In this document: positions 12,523 to 23,408 of the stretch, in pieces
Numbering within the stretch: position 1 is the stretch's first letter
Layout: each line of letters begins with the position of its first letter
Source of the DNA: Moniliella sp. 'wahieum'
Lineage: Eukaryota > Basidiomycota > Moniliellomycetes > Moniliellales > Moniliellaceae
Direction of reading: 5' to 3'
Assembly: GCA_003971905.1 (NCBI GenBank)
Contig: RSEE01000041.1
Span: 62,001-126,000, forward strand
Length of the DNA stretch: 64,000 nucleotides
Made by a program: the position numbers and the translations under genes
The notes under the pieces: model-generated
The model's input: the letters and a program-made list of their open reading frames with translations, nothing else
What the model was told of the DNA's origin: nothing
The model's database searches: none

Positions 12523-15099
12523 GATGGAGGAGGGGGATGCGGATGGGGGGGACGACGGGAGGGGAGGATGCGGGGGAGGTTTTTATAAGCGGAGGCCAGC
12601 GCAGGGCGGGGGGTTGGGGGTGGCGGGAGAGTGCCCCCGTGCGGGGGCCGGGGAGGGCCCAACGCACGGGTGTGGGGCGGCTGGGGGGGACATCGGGAGA
12701 CAGACGCCCCCTGCTGTTGGCTGCCTCTGCCGGCCGGCGGCGGTCGTGCGCAGCGGCGCGGAGCCCAGGCGCTCAGGCCAGCACGCCGGGTGGGGAAGCG
12801 CCGGGAGCGCAGGCACGGGGGCGGCGCAGGCGCGAGAGAGGCCGCCTGGGCAGGCCAGAGCAGACACGCGCCGGCAAGAGCGTGCGTGGCGGCAGGGCAG
12901 TCTGAGGGGGCCAGCTCTGGCGTGGCACGGTGAACGCCGAACTCTTTCGGCCGCCCGTCTGGCCTCTCTGGCGTGGATGAATGACAATGACTATGGGACG
13001 GAGGGATGGATGGATGAGTATGAGGACTGCGTGGCTGATTGGCGCGCTTTGGTCCGTGCGCGCCGCCACGCCCACCGGTGACCGGAGCAGATGGCCGCCT
13101 GCGCCGCTTGGGGACGGACTGGGGAGGCTAGGGAGCGCCCAGCGCCCAGTCGAGACCGCCCACGGTGGCTGCCTCCGTGGCCGGGGGTTGGGGGGGAGCC
13201 CGTTGTACCCGCACAGCGCCAGTGGCGCCCCTCACGCCCCCCGCCGCCGGGAGAAAAAGTCAGCTGAATTACGATCGTCAGCCAGCCTTCTGGCCAGCCC
13301 AAGTCTGCCGCCCATCAACCCCGCCCCCGCATTTCGGCCCCCGCATTTCGGCCCCCGCACCCCCCTCGCCGCCATCGCCGCCGCCGCCCCTGCCGGGCCC
13401 TGCTGCGCCCTCTCTCGTCCGCGGGGCCGCCGCGGCGTTTGGCTTGCGACAGCCCTGACGATCAAGCGTGGCTTCCACTGATTGATGGTGCCGGCTGTGC
13501 GACATGTTGCCACGCCCCGCCGACACGGTCACCCGGTCACGACGCACCCACGGAGCGACTAGGCAAGACTGATAGCAGTACTGCTATAGCGCCTGGCACG
13601 GACCCAGTATGGGTGATGCATGATGACTAGTACACGGAGTGGTGAATGGCGTGGACGAAGACGACTGGCCTCTGGCGTTGCAACACACGTCGGTGGCCTG
13701 GCACGCAACACCAGCCGCACACCAGCTCCTGCTGTCCAAAGCCCACAAGCCACCCCCGCGCCCTCTCAGCCCGGCCTGCCAGGGTCTCCCCCGGCCCCTC
13801 TCTGCTTCTGCCTCTCCACCTGTCCACCTGCCCCTCACCACCGCCACCGTCTTCCCAACGTCCAGCATTTGTCTGCCCTTCCACTCCGCTCTCAGATATC
13901 AGGAGGCCTCAGGTGGTTCAACGTTCACAGAAATCCGGATCTCTAAAATCCAAGGTAGAGGGTACCTGCCGCTGGTACAGCCCTCGTGGCTGTGACCAAT
14001 GATTTGTCTTCCGATTGGAATAAAAAAAAGGTGGCGGGGCACATGTGGGGCCCCAGAGCGACGCACGTGGCGACACACTGCCCCCCTCCCTGCTCCGACG
14101 GACGGAGAAGCGGCCCCGCGGCCCCAGTCCTCATCGATCATCCTTCCCCATCCAAAACAGTGGTCCTGGAATCAAATCTTCCCACATTCCCCTTCCCGAC
14201 CCCTTGCATACCCCGCCCCTCTTCTCTTCCTTACTGTACCTTGATCAGCCTGAGAATGCGGTGCTGATGCAGTGACCACATCACTTAGGAAGCGCCCTGA
14301 GCCGCTGAACACGCGCTCAGCCCGCGACTTTGATTCACACACTTCTTAGCTCAGACTGAGCCTCAGCGCTGACTCGCCGAAGGGTAAACGCTCTGCTCTC
14401 CGGCTAAACCATCACGAAGAGCACCCCCACTCATTCCCGATTCGTCTTCTTCTCTTCTCCAATGCAAAATACTGTGTAGCTCTGTTTCCAGCCCTCCTCT
14501 CACGCTTGAATTCGAGTGTACATCGAACAAAAAGCGTATAAAAGTCCGTAAACGTGTAACCGGTAACCCCTAAGTTATGGGCAACCAGCAACCTGGGCTC
14601 CCAGTAGACCCTCCCCGTCACGCACGTCAGGGGACAGATCGGATCTACTATGTGTCACATGTCACATGTCACATCTCAGATCCATGACTCTCACTATAGC
14701 GGTCCACCCGGCTGTGCTATACATATCATCATCATCACCTCATCGACCTTAGGCCTCATGGCCTCATCAATCATCATTGCTTCCGATCTCAGATGTCAGA
14801 GAGCCCATCACCACGATGCATGAATGCCAGCTGCGCTTCAGTTCAGCAGCCTTACTAAAGCTTCGAGCTCCGCGCTAGCTTCAAGCTCTTCGAAAGCCTC
14901 ATAGATGTCGAGTGTCAAAAAGCTTGACGGCCAAGCGTCAAGTTTCAAAGGTACGGTTCAGGTTCAAGCTTCCGCCATCCACCACAGGAGTTCTACTCTG
15001 CATCCATATTGTTGACAGAGCTTAAGGCTGGGACAGGGGAAACACTACGTCTTAATCGAACCGTTCATCTTGCGGGGGTTACTTGGAGGCTCCATCAAG
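12523..15099. other. Intergenic region with short repeats
   Basis: 12.5-13.6 kb is very GC-rich and probably contains the dehydrogenase promoter; the many long frames here are compositional. 14.3-15.1 kb is AT-richer and holds GTCACAT heptamers and several AAGCTT-containing sequences (14.86-14.97 kb). I see no gene. Confidence 0.5.
14654..14674. repeat. GTCACAT heptamer x3
   Basis: Three tandem copies of GTCACAT between genes. The same word in inverted form occurs at 40197-40220 and near 44072 and 44385. Confidence 0.8.
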
Positions 15100-16640
15100 G
15101 TTAAGGAACCAGGGGGATCGCCAGGATATCAGGACCCTCTGGTTCTCGCCATCCGGTCCCATAGTAGTACCCTAGGTAGCGCGTGTGGACATGGATGAAC
15201 GTGGTTGACATCCGAGCGAGGAACCATTTCCATTGAGACTGAGTAGCCAAATCCTTCCTATGCGCAAACAACTCGCCCGCCAGTGTCGTGGTGCCGTAGT
15301 ATCCTCGCGTCATCAAAACCAGGGGGAAAAACGGCTCTTGAGTGCGTCCCTGGTACTTGGCGTTCTTGTCGCATTCTGCTTGTTCCAGCAGCCGAAGCAG
15401 CTCCTTCGCCCGGCGTTCCAAAGGCGTCGCAGTACTCTCATGTACCACTCTCCGGTACGTGCTCTGCGTCTCCAGCGTTCCCGTGTCGCGCAACAGCGTG
15501 TGGTCCACTTCCATTCCGGATCCTCCAATTGCTCCGGGCCCCATCACACGGTAGTCGGTGCGCAGTGCCCTCCGCCCGCGCCTCGACCCATCCTCTTCCT
15601 CCACAGTAGGTTCGTTGCGGACGTAAATGTCGGGGATGGGCGCACGAGCTGGAGAATGGGCTCCCGTCCTGTCTCATGCAAAGCACTAAACTTTTGGCCT
15701 GGGAGCGGGTGCACACCATGATGTACTCCAGCGAAGACATGACGCCGCACTTGCACATGCTGCGCGTGGAGCGGCACAGCGTGCGGAGCTAGAGACCAAC
15801 CTGAACTTGCTGGTCAGAGAGCTTGAGGCACGGGACGGATGGAATAGCGGAGAGCCGGTTGTGGCTCAGCGATTGCTGTGCTCAACCACATGGCGGCCAT
15901 CGTCAGCGTCCAGCTTCTGGAGCAGCTCCTGTCGACTCTGCTCCCACATCTCGCCCGGCAACGCTGGCATTGCTTCGTAAATGCGTGAGCCGTAGCCGTT
16001 TGCGGTCCCGACCGGTCAACATAGGTGGTAATAAGGAAGTCGTTTTGACCTCCTTGGGTGCGGCACGGGCGTGGGGCGCAGTATACGAGTAAAGCGGGCT
16101 GCCACATCCTCCTATCCGGAGAGGCAGGCTCATGAGCATATGTCAAAAGTGGTCGTCCTTGGCACCTTGAGGGTCCTCGTCTCCCAGATCCGTCAGAACT
16201 CGTACAGATGAAGGCATCAATCTCCGCCAGCACATCGTCTAGCTCGCCCTCCATCTGCATGGTGCGGAGCAGGTGGTGCAGCTTGGTCTGAGTACTGTAC
16301 CGCCATAGTAAAAGCCGTCCCTGGCGGGTGATGACATCAAACTTGGGCATGTTCTCTCTACTAAAGTTGGCCAGTTGGTCCCGGAGCCACGATCGACGAC
16401 AATCTACCCCTCCCACAGAAGTGCCCAGAACCTGCAGACCATCCTCCCGAATCTGGTCCCGGTCCCGCTCGACGCACTTGCGCAGGTTGAGCGTGAGGCC
16501 CGACTGGTCGTCAGTTCCAAAATCTCCGCAGCTAAGCCGGTAATGCCTGGTCCTGGACCGAAAATCATAATGTCGTCCAGGTACGCCATCACCAGAGTTC
16601 TACCATAGGGCCGGAATGCATCGTTGAGGACGACTGAAGA
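15100..16640 (-). mobile_element. Non-LTR-type retroelement remains
   Basis: Minus-strand coding remains of a reverse transcriptase. Near 16590 MAYLDDIMIFG matches the YxDD-type catalytic box of RT. Further on, near 16120, MSLPLRIGGCG matches the LPxRxGGLG motif that follows the RT in a group of fungal and protist LINE-like elements, and around 15310-15400 ERRAKELLRLLEQAE..KNAKYQGR and PFFPLVLMTRGYYG match the C-terminal region of the same group. Only the C-terminal part from the RT active site onward is seen. The copy is broken in several places and looks old. Confidence 0.6.
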
Positions 16641-17758
16641 TCGAGAGAACTAAGGAATAGAAGAAGGACGATCCTTTTCAGGAGTCACTGAAGCATCAAG
16701 GTCATTAACAGGCTTCAACTTAAAGAGTGGAGCTGTTACGGGCCGCGTTTTTGGATCCAAGGTGATCTGATCCAAGCTAAAACCCGCCTGCTCCACACAT
16801 TCTCACTGGTATCGGAGCGCGCTCCGTAGTCTAACCAAGTGTTCTGCCCTCTTGTCAGCCGCAAAAGCAAGCCGACTGCATGCATGAGCTTCATGCTTCA
16901 AGCCTCATTCCTCCATGAACGAAACAGCTAGCCCACGGCAGGAGCTGGATTGGCAGATCAGCGTCCAACCCCCTGTGACTGCCATTATTGTCATGCACCA
17001 ACGTACTGATAGGAGAGGATGCGATGTAGTTCATTCTCATATCTTGGAAGGTCGCCGCTCCTGGCCCATCGACGAATCGGGAGTGAAAAGTGACTAGTGG
17101 CTAGTGACATAGTGAAATGGGAGCCAGTATACTCTATTACGTAGAGTACAAGCCCACCGCCCAAAATCCACAGAACAAGGGAATGAAAGATAGGGGAGGT
17201 CCGGTGACCTGTGTGTATCCCCAACCGGGGGAAGAACCCGAACCGTCCCCATGACATCACAATCTTCGCACTCCTCATCCTCAACTCTTAACTCAACTCT
17301 CAACTCTCAATCCTCATCCTCATCCTCATTCTCAACCATACAAATGACCCATAGATCCATAGATTCACAGATCCCTAGATCCCTAGATCCATATCCAATC
17401 GTAAATCATGAATTTCACCAGTGGCATACCCAAAAAGCCCGGCCAGGGCCAAACATCAAAATATAATAAGCTTGAACGTACGTCTTGAACTTGAACTTGA
17501 ACAGCACCTAACCCACACGTCAAACCCGGAAGGGTGTGCTTGTGCGGCACTACCAACCAACCAACCAACCAACCAACACAGGTGAACAATGACGTCCCCT
17601 CCGCTCCGCACCACGAACCAGGGGCGCCATTGGGTCTAGCGTTGGGACTGCTGTTTCAGGGGTTAAGTCCTCCATCGGGTGTGGGGCCTCTCACGCGCGC
17701 AAAAAGGGGGGCAAGAGGGACTTAGTTGGTGGTGCCCCTTCATCGGTAGTATCGGTCG
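16641..17758. other. Intergenic with microsatellites
   Basis: No gene recognised. From 17280 to 17400 there are CTCAACT/CTCATC runs and ATCCCTAG units; 17555-17579 is an (ACCA)n tract; 17085-17110 has CTAGTGGCTAGTGAC-type repeats. This is the 3' flank of RIC8. Confidence 0.5.
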
Positions 17759-20700
17759 TCAAGCGCACCTGACTTCCGGCACGGTAGCCACGCTCTCACA
17801 GTCCGAATCCGAGTCGAAATCGGTATGGGGCGAGGCGAGCGTGGTAACGGTCGAAGCTGATGTGCGCACGAGGGAAAATCGTATGGGCAGAGCAGTGGTA
17901 GGAACCTCCAGGGCAGTCGTACCTTCCCCATCTCCTTCCCCATTTCCTTCCCCATTTCCTTCCCCTTCCCCTTCCCCTTGGAGAATGGTGGACCCAGCCC
18001 GTGGGTTCGCGACGTCGGACAGAACGGGGTTGGTACCCACACAGAGCCACCCCCCAAAGGCATTCCAGAACCCACGGCAGGCCGAACCTGCTCGCCCAAA
18101 GGGCCAAACGGGGTCTGCAACCCCGTTGGGGACGAACCAAGAGCATACCCAGAACCATACCCAAGAGCATACCCAGGAGCAGGACGGTACCCATGCCCAT
18201 CAGTCTGGGACACAGCCAAAGCAGGCGATTGAGTCGTTCCAACATGCTCATCAGACGATCCGTTTCCACCTGAGCTTCGTGCTCCGTCATCCCGGTCCCA
18301 CTGACTCCGCCGCGGTCGCGGGACCGGTCACGGTCACGGTCACGGTCGTGATGGGAGACAGGTAGGGGTCCACGGATCGGGTCCCACTCCTGGTCCTGCT
18401 CCTGGTCCGGGGCAAAGGTCGTGCCCTTGGGCTGGGCGTGGTTCTGGTGCGGGTTAGTGCGGGCCAAGGACGAAACAGGGTAGTCTGTGGGAGCACGGGC
18501 TGAGGCAGCTGTGCCAGCTGGGGAAGGGTGAAGTGACTTGTCTGTGCGCGTGGCCAAGCCGGCCGAGAGGAGGAAGCCAATAGACGGGCCGTAACCTACT
18601 TGGCTAGCGAGCCAATGGGGGTCATTGTCCAGTGCACTGAGCATCAGTGCGCCAGCGGCCGTCTTGAGACGTGGAAAGGCAGGTGTGGAGAGGAGGCGAA
18701 TGAGCAAGGCGGTAAAGTCGGTGCGACGTGAGAGGGTCACGCTCCGGTCCTGGTAGGGTGGAAAGAGGAATGTGCGTACGACGGTTCGAAGGCCAACAGG
18801 GACAGAGGTACTGTGCTGCGATCGGACGGGTATGTGCTCGGTGTGCTTACCCCTTGGCCCGGTCCCGTTGCGCGCTTGGCATCGTGTTCTTGTCCTTCTT
18901 GTTCTTCTTGTTCTCGTTCATTCTGTTCCTGTTCTTGTTGATCTTGTTCGTGTTCTTCATCTTGTTCTTCTTCCTCGACCACCTTGCGGAGCAAGGACAA
19001 CAACGAAGCCAAGCCCTCCTCCACATCTCTCACGCCATCCATCTCGCACACGCGCTCATTGACGTACACCACCATCCCGTCGTCTTCCTCACAGACAGAA
19101 GCGGAAGAAAGAGACGAAGGAGGGGAAGAAGAAGACGAAGCACCCATCTTGGGCCCCGAACTCGACCCAACCAAGTACCGCACCACCGACTGTTCCAACA
19201 ACGTCATCAACGCCAGAACAAACCCCGGTGGACGGGCCTCGTGCCGGCCCGGGTCAGGGTCTGCCGGCTTGGGCTCAGGCTCCACTTCCGGTTTAGCTTC
19301 CGGTTCCGATTCCCTCTCGGCCGAAGAGGGGAGGTGGCACGACCGTCGTTTGCGCGGGTACGGCGTATGTTTCTGCGCGCGGGCCAAGAGGCAAGCGGCC
19401 AAGCGTCGTGCTGATGACGGTCGCGCCGAACGCAAAGATCGGTCGTGATCCTGGTTGTGGGTGGAGTTGTGCTTGTGCTTGGAGTTGGCGGTAGAGTTGT
19501 GATGTGATTGTGGTTCGTCGCAAGTGACTCCTTGGTACTTGGGGGGACGGTGGGCGCTGTCGCAGCGGTTGCCCGGGACGGGTCGCGTGGGGCAGGGGAG
19601 GCGGGTGAGGCAGGCAAGGCAGGCGAAGGGGGAGAGGGGAGTGGTGGGCGAGACGGGCGAGACGGGCGAAACGGGGGAGACAGAGACGACGGGCAAAGCA
19701 AGGGGCCAAGAACCGCGGGGGACGACCATAGGGTCCCATTGGGCTGGCGAGCGCCAAGCCGAGTCGAGTTGTCCCAGGGGGAAGTTGAGTAGGGCATTGA
19801 TGGTGTAAGTGAGGAGCGGGGTAAGCGGGACCGTCTTGGTCCCTGCCTCGTCTCGAACTGAGGTCGGGGCCGTACTGGGTCCAGGCCACGCCGAGGCGAG
19901 GGCGAGAGACAAGGGTCGGTAGGAGTGCAAGTAGAGAGGGAGGTGGCTGGGGTGGAAGACAGGGTGGTGGACACAAAGGATAGCGGTGGTTCCCGGGCCG
20001 AAGAGCTAGTTTGGGGATAGCCTGTGGGGGTACACCAGCGCTAGGCGGGTTGAGGACCGTATCGGTAAAAAAGTGGACGAGGATGGCCAAGATTTCGGCC
20101 CAGTCCGTCAAGTGCGGAGGCTGGGGCGGGCAATAGAGCGACACATTGAAGAGCAAGCGCAGCGTTCGGACAGGGCCGAATCGGCAAGCTCGACAATGAC
20201 AGGTTCCGAATCGGGCAGGGTGCGGAGGCTGGTGCAAATCCGGGTGAGGACCGAGAGAATGTCACGCAAGCTGCTCAGTCCGTCCAGATCGTGAACCAGG
20301 ACGGAATTGAATTTGAGGCGAAAGGGGGTTGAGGAACAAGACGCGCGCGGCGAGGAAGGCAGCGTCTAGGGCCGAGGTAGCGCCGGGGGGCCTGGCGCAT
20401 GGGGCTTCAAGCAGGAAGCTAAGATGTCCGTGTGCTTAGCAAGCACGACCGGGTCGGCCTGGGAGGGAAAGAAGATGGATTCGAGCAAGGACGCGACGGG
20501 GGAGAGGATGGCGAGCACTTGGGCTGCGCCGCCAATGCCAGGCAGGGGCGGGGCATCGGAGAAGGGGCCACGGAGGTCCTGATGAATGAGGAGGACATTG
20601 TTGATCGTTCGCAGCGCCGAGTCGGCCACGGCCCAGTCGTGCGGGGTGTCGGGGCCAAAGTGGGCGAGGGGCGCAATGCGGGGGCGAGGCGGGTAAGCGC

Positions 20701-20959
20701 GTGCGAGGAGGCGAGGGGCTGGGTGCCGTCGGGCAGGCGGGTGAGGAGCTTGAGGAGCGCCATGGCCTCGATGCTGGCGGCGGCGGGGCGGCGAGGAGCA
20801 TGTGGGCGAGGGAGGGCGGGGCGGGGGGGCGGGGATGTGGTGAAGCTGGTCGGGGTCGGCCTGGACGGCTGCGCACAGCTCCAATACGGCCTCGGGGGGC
20901 GGGGACGCAGAGGAGGCGAGGCATGCGTCGAGGAGGCGGGCCAAGCTGGGTGCGCCCAT
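17759..20959 (-). CDS. RIC8: RIC8/synembryn G-alpha exchange factor
   Basis: RIC8 is a cytosolic, armadillo-fold chaperone and guanine nucleotide exchange factor for heterotrimeric G-alpha subunits. In order on the minus strand I read MGAPSLARLLDACLASS at the start, DWAVADSALRTINNVLL near 20610, TLRLLFNVSLYCP near 20150, LLTYTINALLNFPLGQLDS near 19800, EGLASLLSLLRKVV near 19000, RLKTAAGALMLSALDNDP near 18645, QVGYGPSIGFLL, and MTEHEAQVETDRLMSMLERL near 18260. These match the family order and the conserved C-terminal arm. The C-terminal tail is acidic/Gly-rich (GEGNGEGNGEGDGEG) and ends PEVRCA before a stop at 17759. The locus is about 1,060 codons long, roughly twice the usual size, because of low-complexity inserts (HDRDRDRDRSRDRG, EQDQQEQEQNEREQEEQEGQ). 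Several frame shifts without introns are present. The ATG at 20959 is the best start. Confidence 0.8.
17920..17980 (+). repeat. TTCCCCATTTCC array
   Basis: Six/twelve-base tandem units in the 3' coding part of RIC8; on the coding strand they give the Gly-Glu/Gly-Asn repeat of the acidic tail. Confidence 0.8.
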
Positions 20960-23408
20960 GATGCTGGACGGGGGCGAGGGAGATGGGGAGGGGGATGGGG
21001 ATGGGTGGAGCAGCCGCATGGCCGTGGTGGGGGTGGTGGCAAGACGACGGGGGGGTGGCGGTGGGGGTGTGGCGGGGGATGCCGGGCACGCAGGCAGGAC
21101 GAGGGCGATGGATGACGATGGCTCGATGACGTTGTGTGGGTCGCAGTCTCATTCACACGTGCCAACGTTACCGATCGGGGGCAGGTGGCAAAACCCGGCC
21201 AGGGTTAAGCAAGGAGAGCGTGGGTGCAGAGCACCGAATTCGGAATGTGGATCGGGGGGTTCGAAGGCAGGTTCGAGGCTACGGTAGCTTCCAGCTGCAA
21301 GTCAAGGTGGGAGTCGAGCCGCAGCGGATTGGCGTCAAGCAGTGTGTCAGCGCTCGGGCCGAGTGCTCGGGCTGAGTCGCCGAGCACAGCGACATGTGAC
21401 AGCGGGTGGCCCACTTGTCGGCGTCTGTCTCTGTCACTCACACTCGTCCCAGTCTGTGGGGTTCGCAGGGGCACCGCGTCGCGCATCGGATCCGATGGCG
21501 CATTTCAGATGGGGATCTCTGTCAGCCTCCCGGACGGTGATCACCACATCCCACCCCGCTCCGATCTTGGCGCCTTGGAGAGAGTGGTGAGTCGCGTGTT
21601 TGCGGAGGCCAAGGGGGGTAAGCTGGTTACGGGTTGCCGGTTGCCGGCGAGAGGGACTAGCTTCACTAGGCCACTAGCCACGCCAAGATTCAAAACTCAC
21701 AGGGAAGACGCAGTGAAAAGGGATCCATCGATGCGCGTTGGACGTTCGTCGATAGTCGGGGTTAGTATGTAACACGTACCACGTCATGCATCCTTTGCTG
21801 AATTGCCTCAAGGGGCTAGTGGAGCTAGTGACTAGCGTAGGGTTCGATCGATTCGACCACCAGCCGATCGGCTGCGGAGCGCAGCAAGCGTCGGGGTGCC
21901 GCAGTTGGCGCCACAGCGGGCACTGCACAGCTGCTGGATTGCAGCAGCACTCCCCATGGCCGATGCGCGGGGGCGCCGTCTCCAATCTCCGATGGCCTCC
22001 GCGTGCCAACGCTATCCTTGTGGGCGCTGCTGATGGCTGATGCTGACGCCCAACTTATCCGACTGGCGCCGAGGCTGCCCAGCACGCCTTCTCGGCCGAG
22101 AGCAAGCACAGGTGTGGTGCAGGAGGGTCCAGCAGGCGTACAGCACATATACCGTAACCACATAACCAGGCGCTCCTCCAGCCCAACCCCCACGCTCGTA
22201 TACATCCCCACTCTTACCCAAGCATGCCAGCCAGTGTACTTGTACAAATCCCCGCCAAGTACTGGACCCTACTATGCCACACCATCCCCCCCCAGGGCTT
22301 GACGTTTTCCTGTTGTCCCATGCCACCTTTATGCGCCCTACGCCCGCTTACGCGTTGCCCAGCTTGGCTCAGTTTTCTCGCCTGCCCATCGACCATTGCT
22401 CCTCGATCGACGATATCAGATCTCATTAACGTTTAACGTTGAAGCTTGAAGCTTCAAGCTTCAAGTCAAGCTTGAGGTGTTTTAAACAGGGACCCTTCAA
22501 GCTCCAACAGGCGTTTAGCTCTCCGTTGGTTGTTGTCTTCTGCTCAGTGCTCAGTACCAGAACTCAGTATATACTTCTCAGTTCGCAGTTCGCAGTTCGC
22601 ATTCGCATCCAGTTCTTAATCTGAGAGCTGAGGTTCACTGTGGCTGAGTGCCGAGTCCAGCTGCAGCCCCCCAGCGCCAGATCCTCCACCAGCCCGTTTC
22701 TCTCATTGGCCACTCGCCCCGCCCCGCCCCGCGCCCTCTTGACCGGCTGGCCCAGCATCCATCGCAATACTCAACCGCAACTGCATATCACTAGTATCAC
22801 TTGTCGCCATTGCACCAACCCAATCCGCTTTCACCGAACCGATCGAATCCTCCAAGCAACTCGCTCCCCGCTTCCCTTGCACAAAGGAACAGGCCAGGAC
22901 TAGGTTTTCAGCTTCCAGTGGCTTGGTAAACTGTACCTGTTACTTCTTGGCTGGGATGGTAGCTCGGTAGACATCGTACATAGTATAGCCTCGGTAGACA
23001 TAGTAGAAGGGGTAAAAGGGGTAGACAATAATCAACGGGTAGGTAGACATAGTAGAAGAGGTAGAATGAGTAGAAGGGCCTCGGTAGTTTGGGTCTCCAC
23101 TCGTACTGAGTACAACGAAGCGAAGCGCGCATGGTGGAGGGTCGAACCAAATTTCAAAGGAGATATGCGGGGTGGAACTTGGAGATAGCCGGTATCCCCC
23201 TCCCCAATCATGCACCAGAAAACACTTCCAGTTTTGCCATATCAATCGCAACCCAATGCAATCCAATTCCCATCCAACGCAACGCAACGCAGTCCAAAGC
23301 AAGCCACTACTCTGTGCCGGTCCACTCGTAGCGCAAGCGGGACTGCAAGTCCTCGTTGCATTGGCTCGCGCCCGACTACCGAGGGGTACATCCGTTCCCC
23401 CCGCCCCC
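20960..23408. other. Intergenic, heptamer-rich
   Basis: RIC8 upstream region and spacer. It contains GAAGCTT/CAAGCTT heptamers at 22441-22465, CAGTTCG heptamers at 22579-22600, CTAGTGGAGCTAGTGACTAG-like words near 21825 and GTAGACATAGTAGAAG-like repeats at 22970-23080. No gene is convincing. Confidence 0.5.
22441..22465. repeat. GAAGCTT/CAAGCTT heptamers
   Basis: Sequence GAAGCTT GAAGCTT CAAGCTT CAAG, a seven-base tandem that is also an inverted repeat. Relatives occur at 14.86-14.97, 44.87-44.93 and 59.73-59.79 kb, all between genes. Confidence 0.85.
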
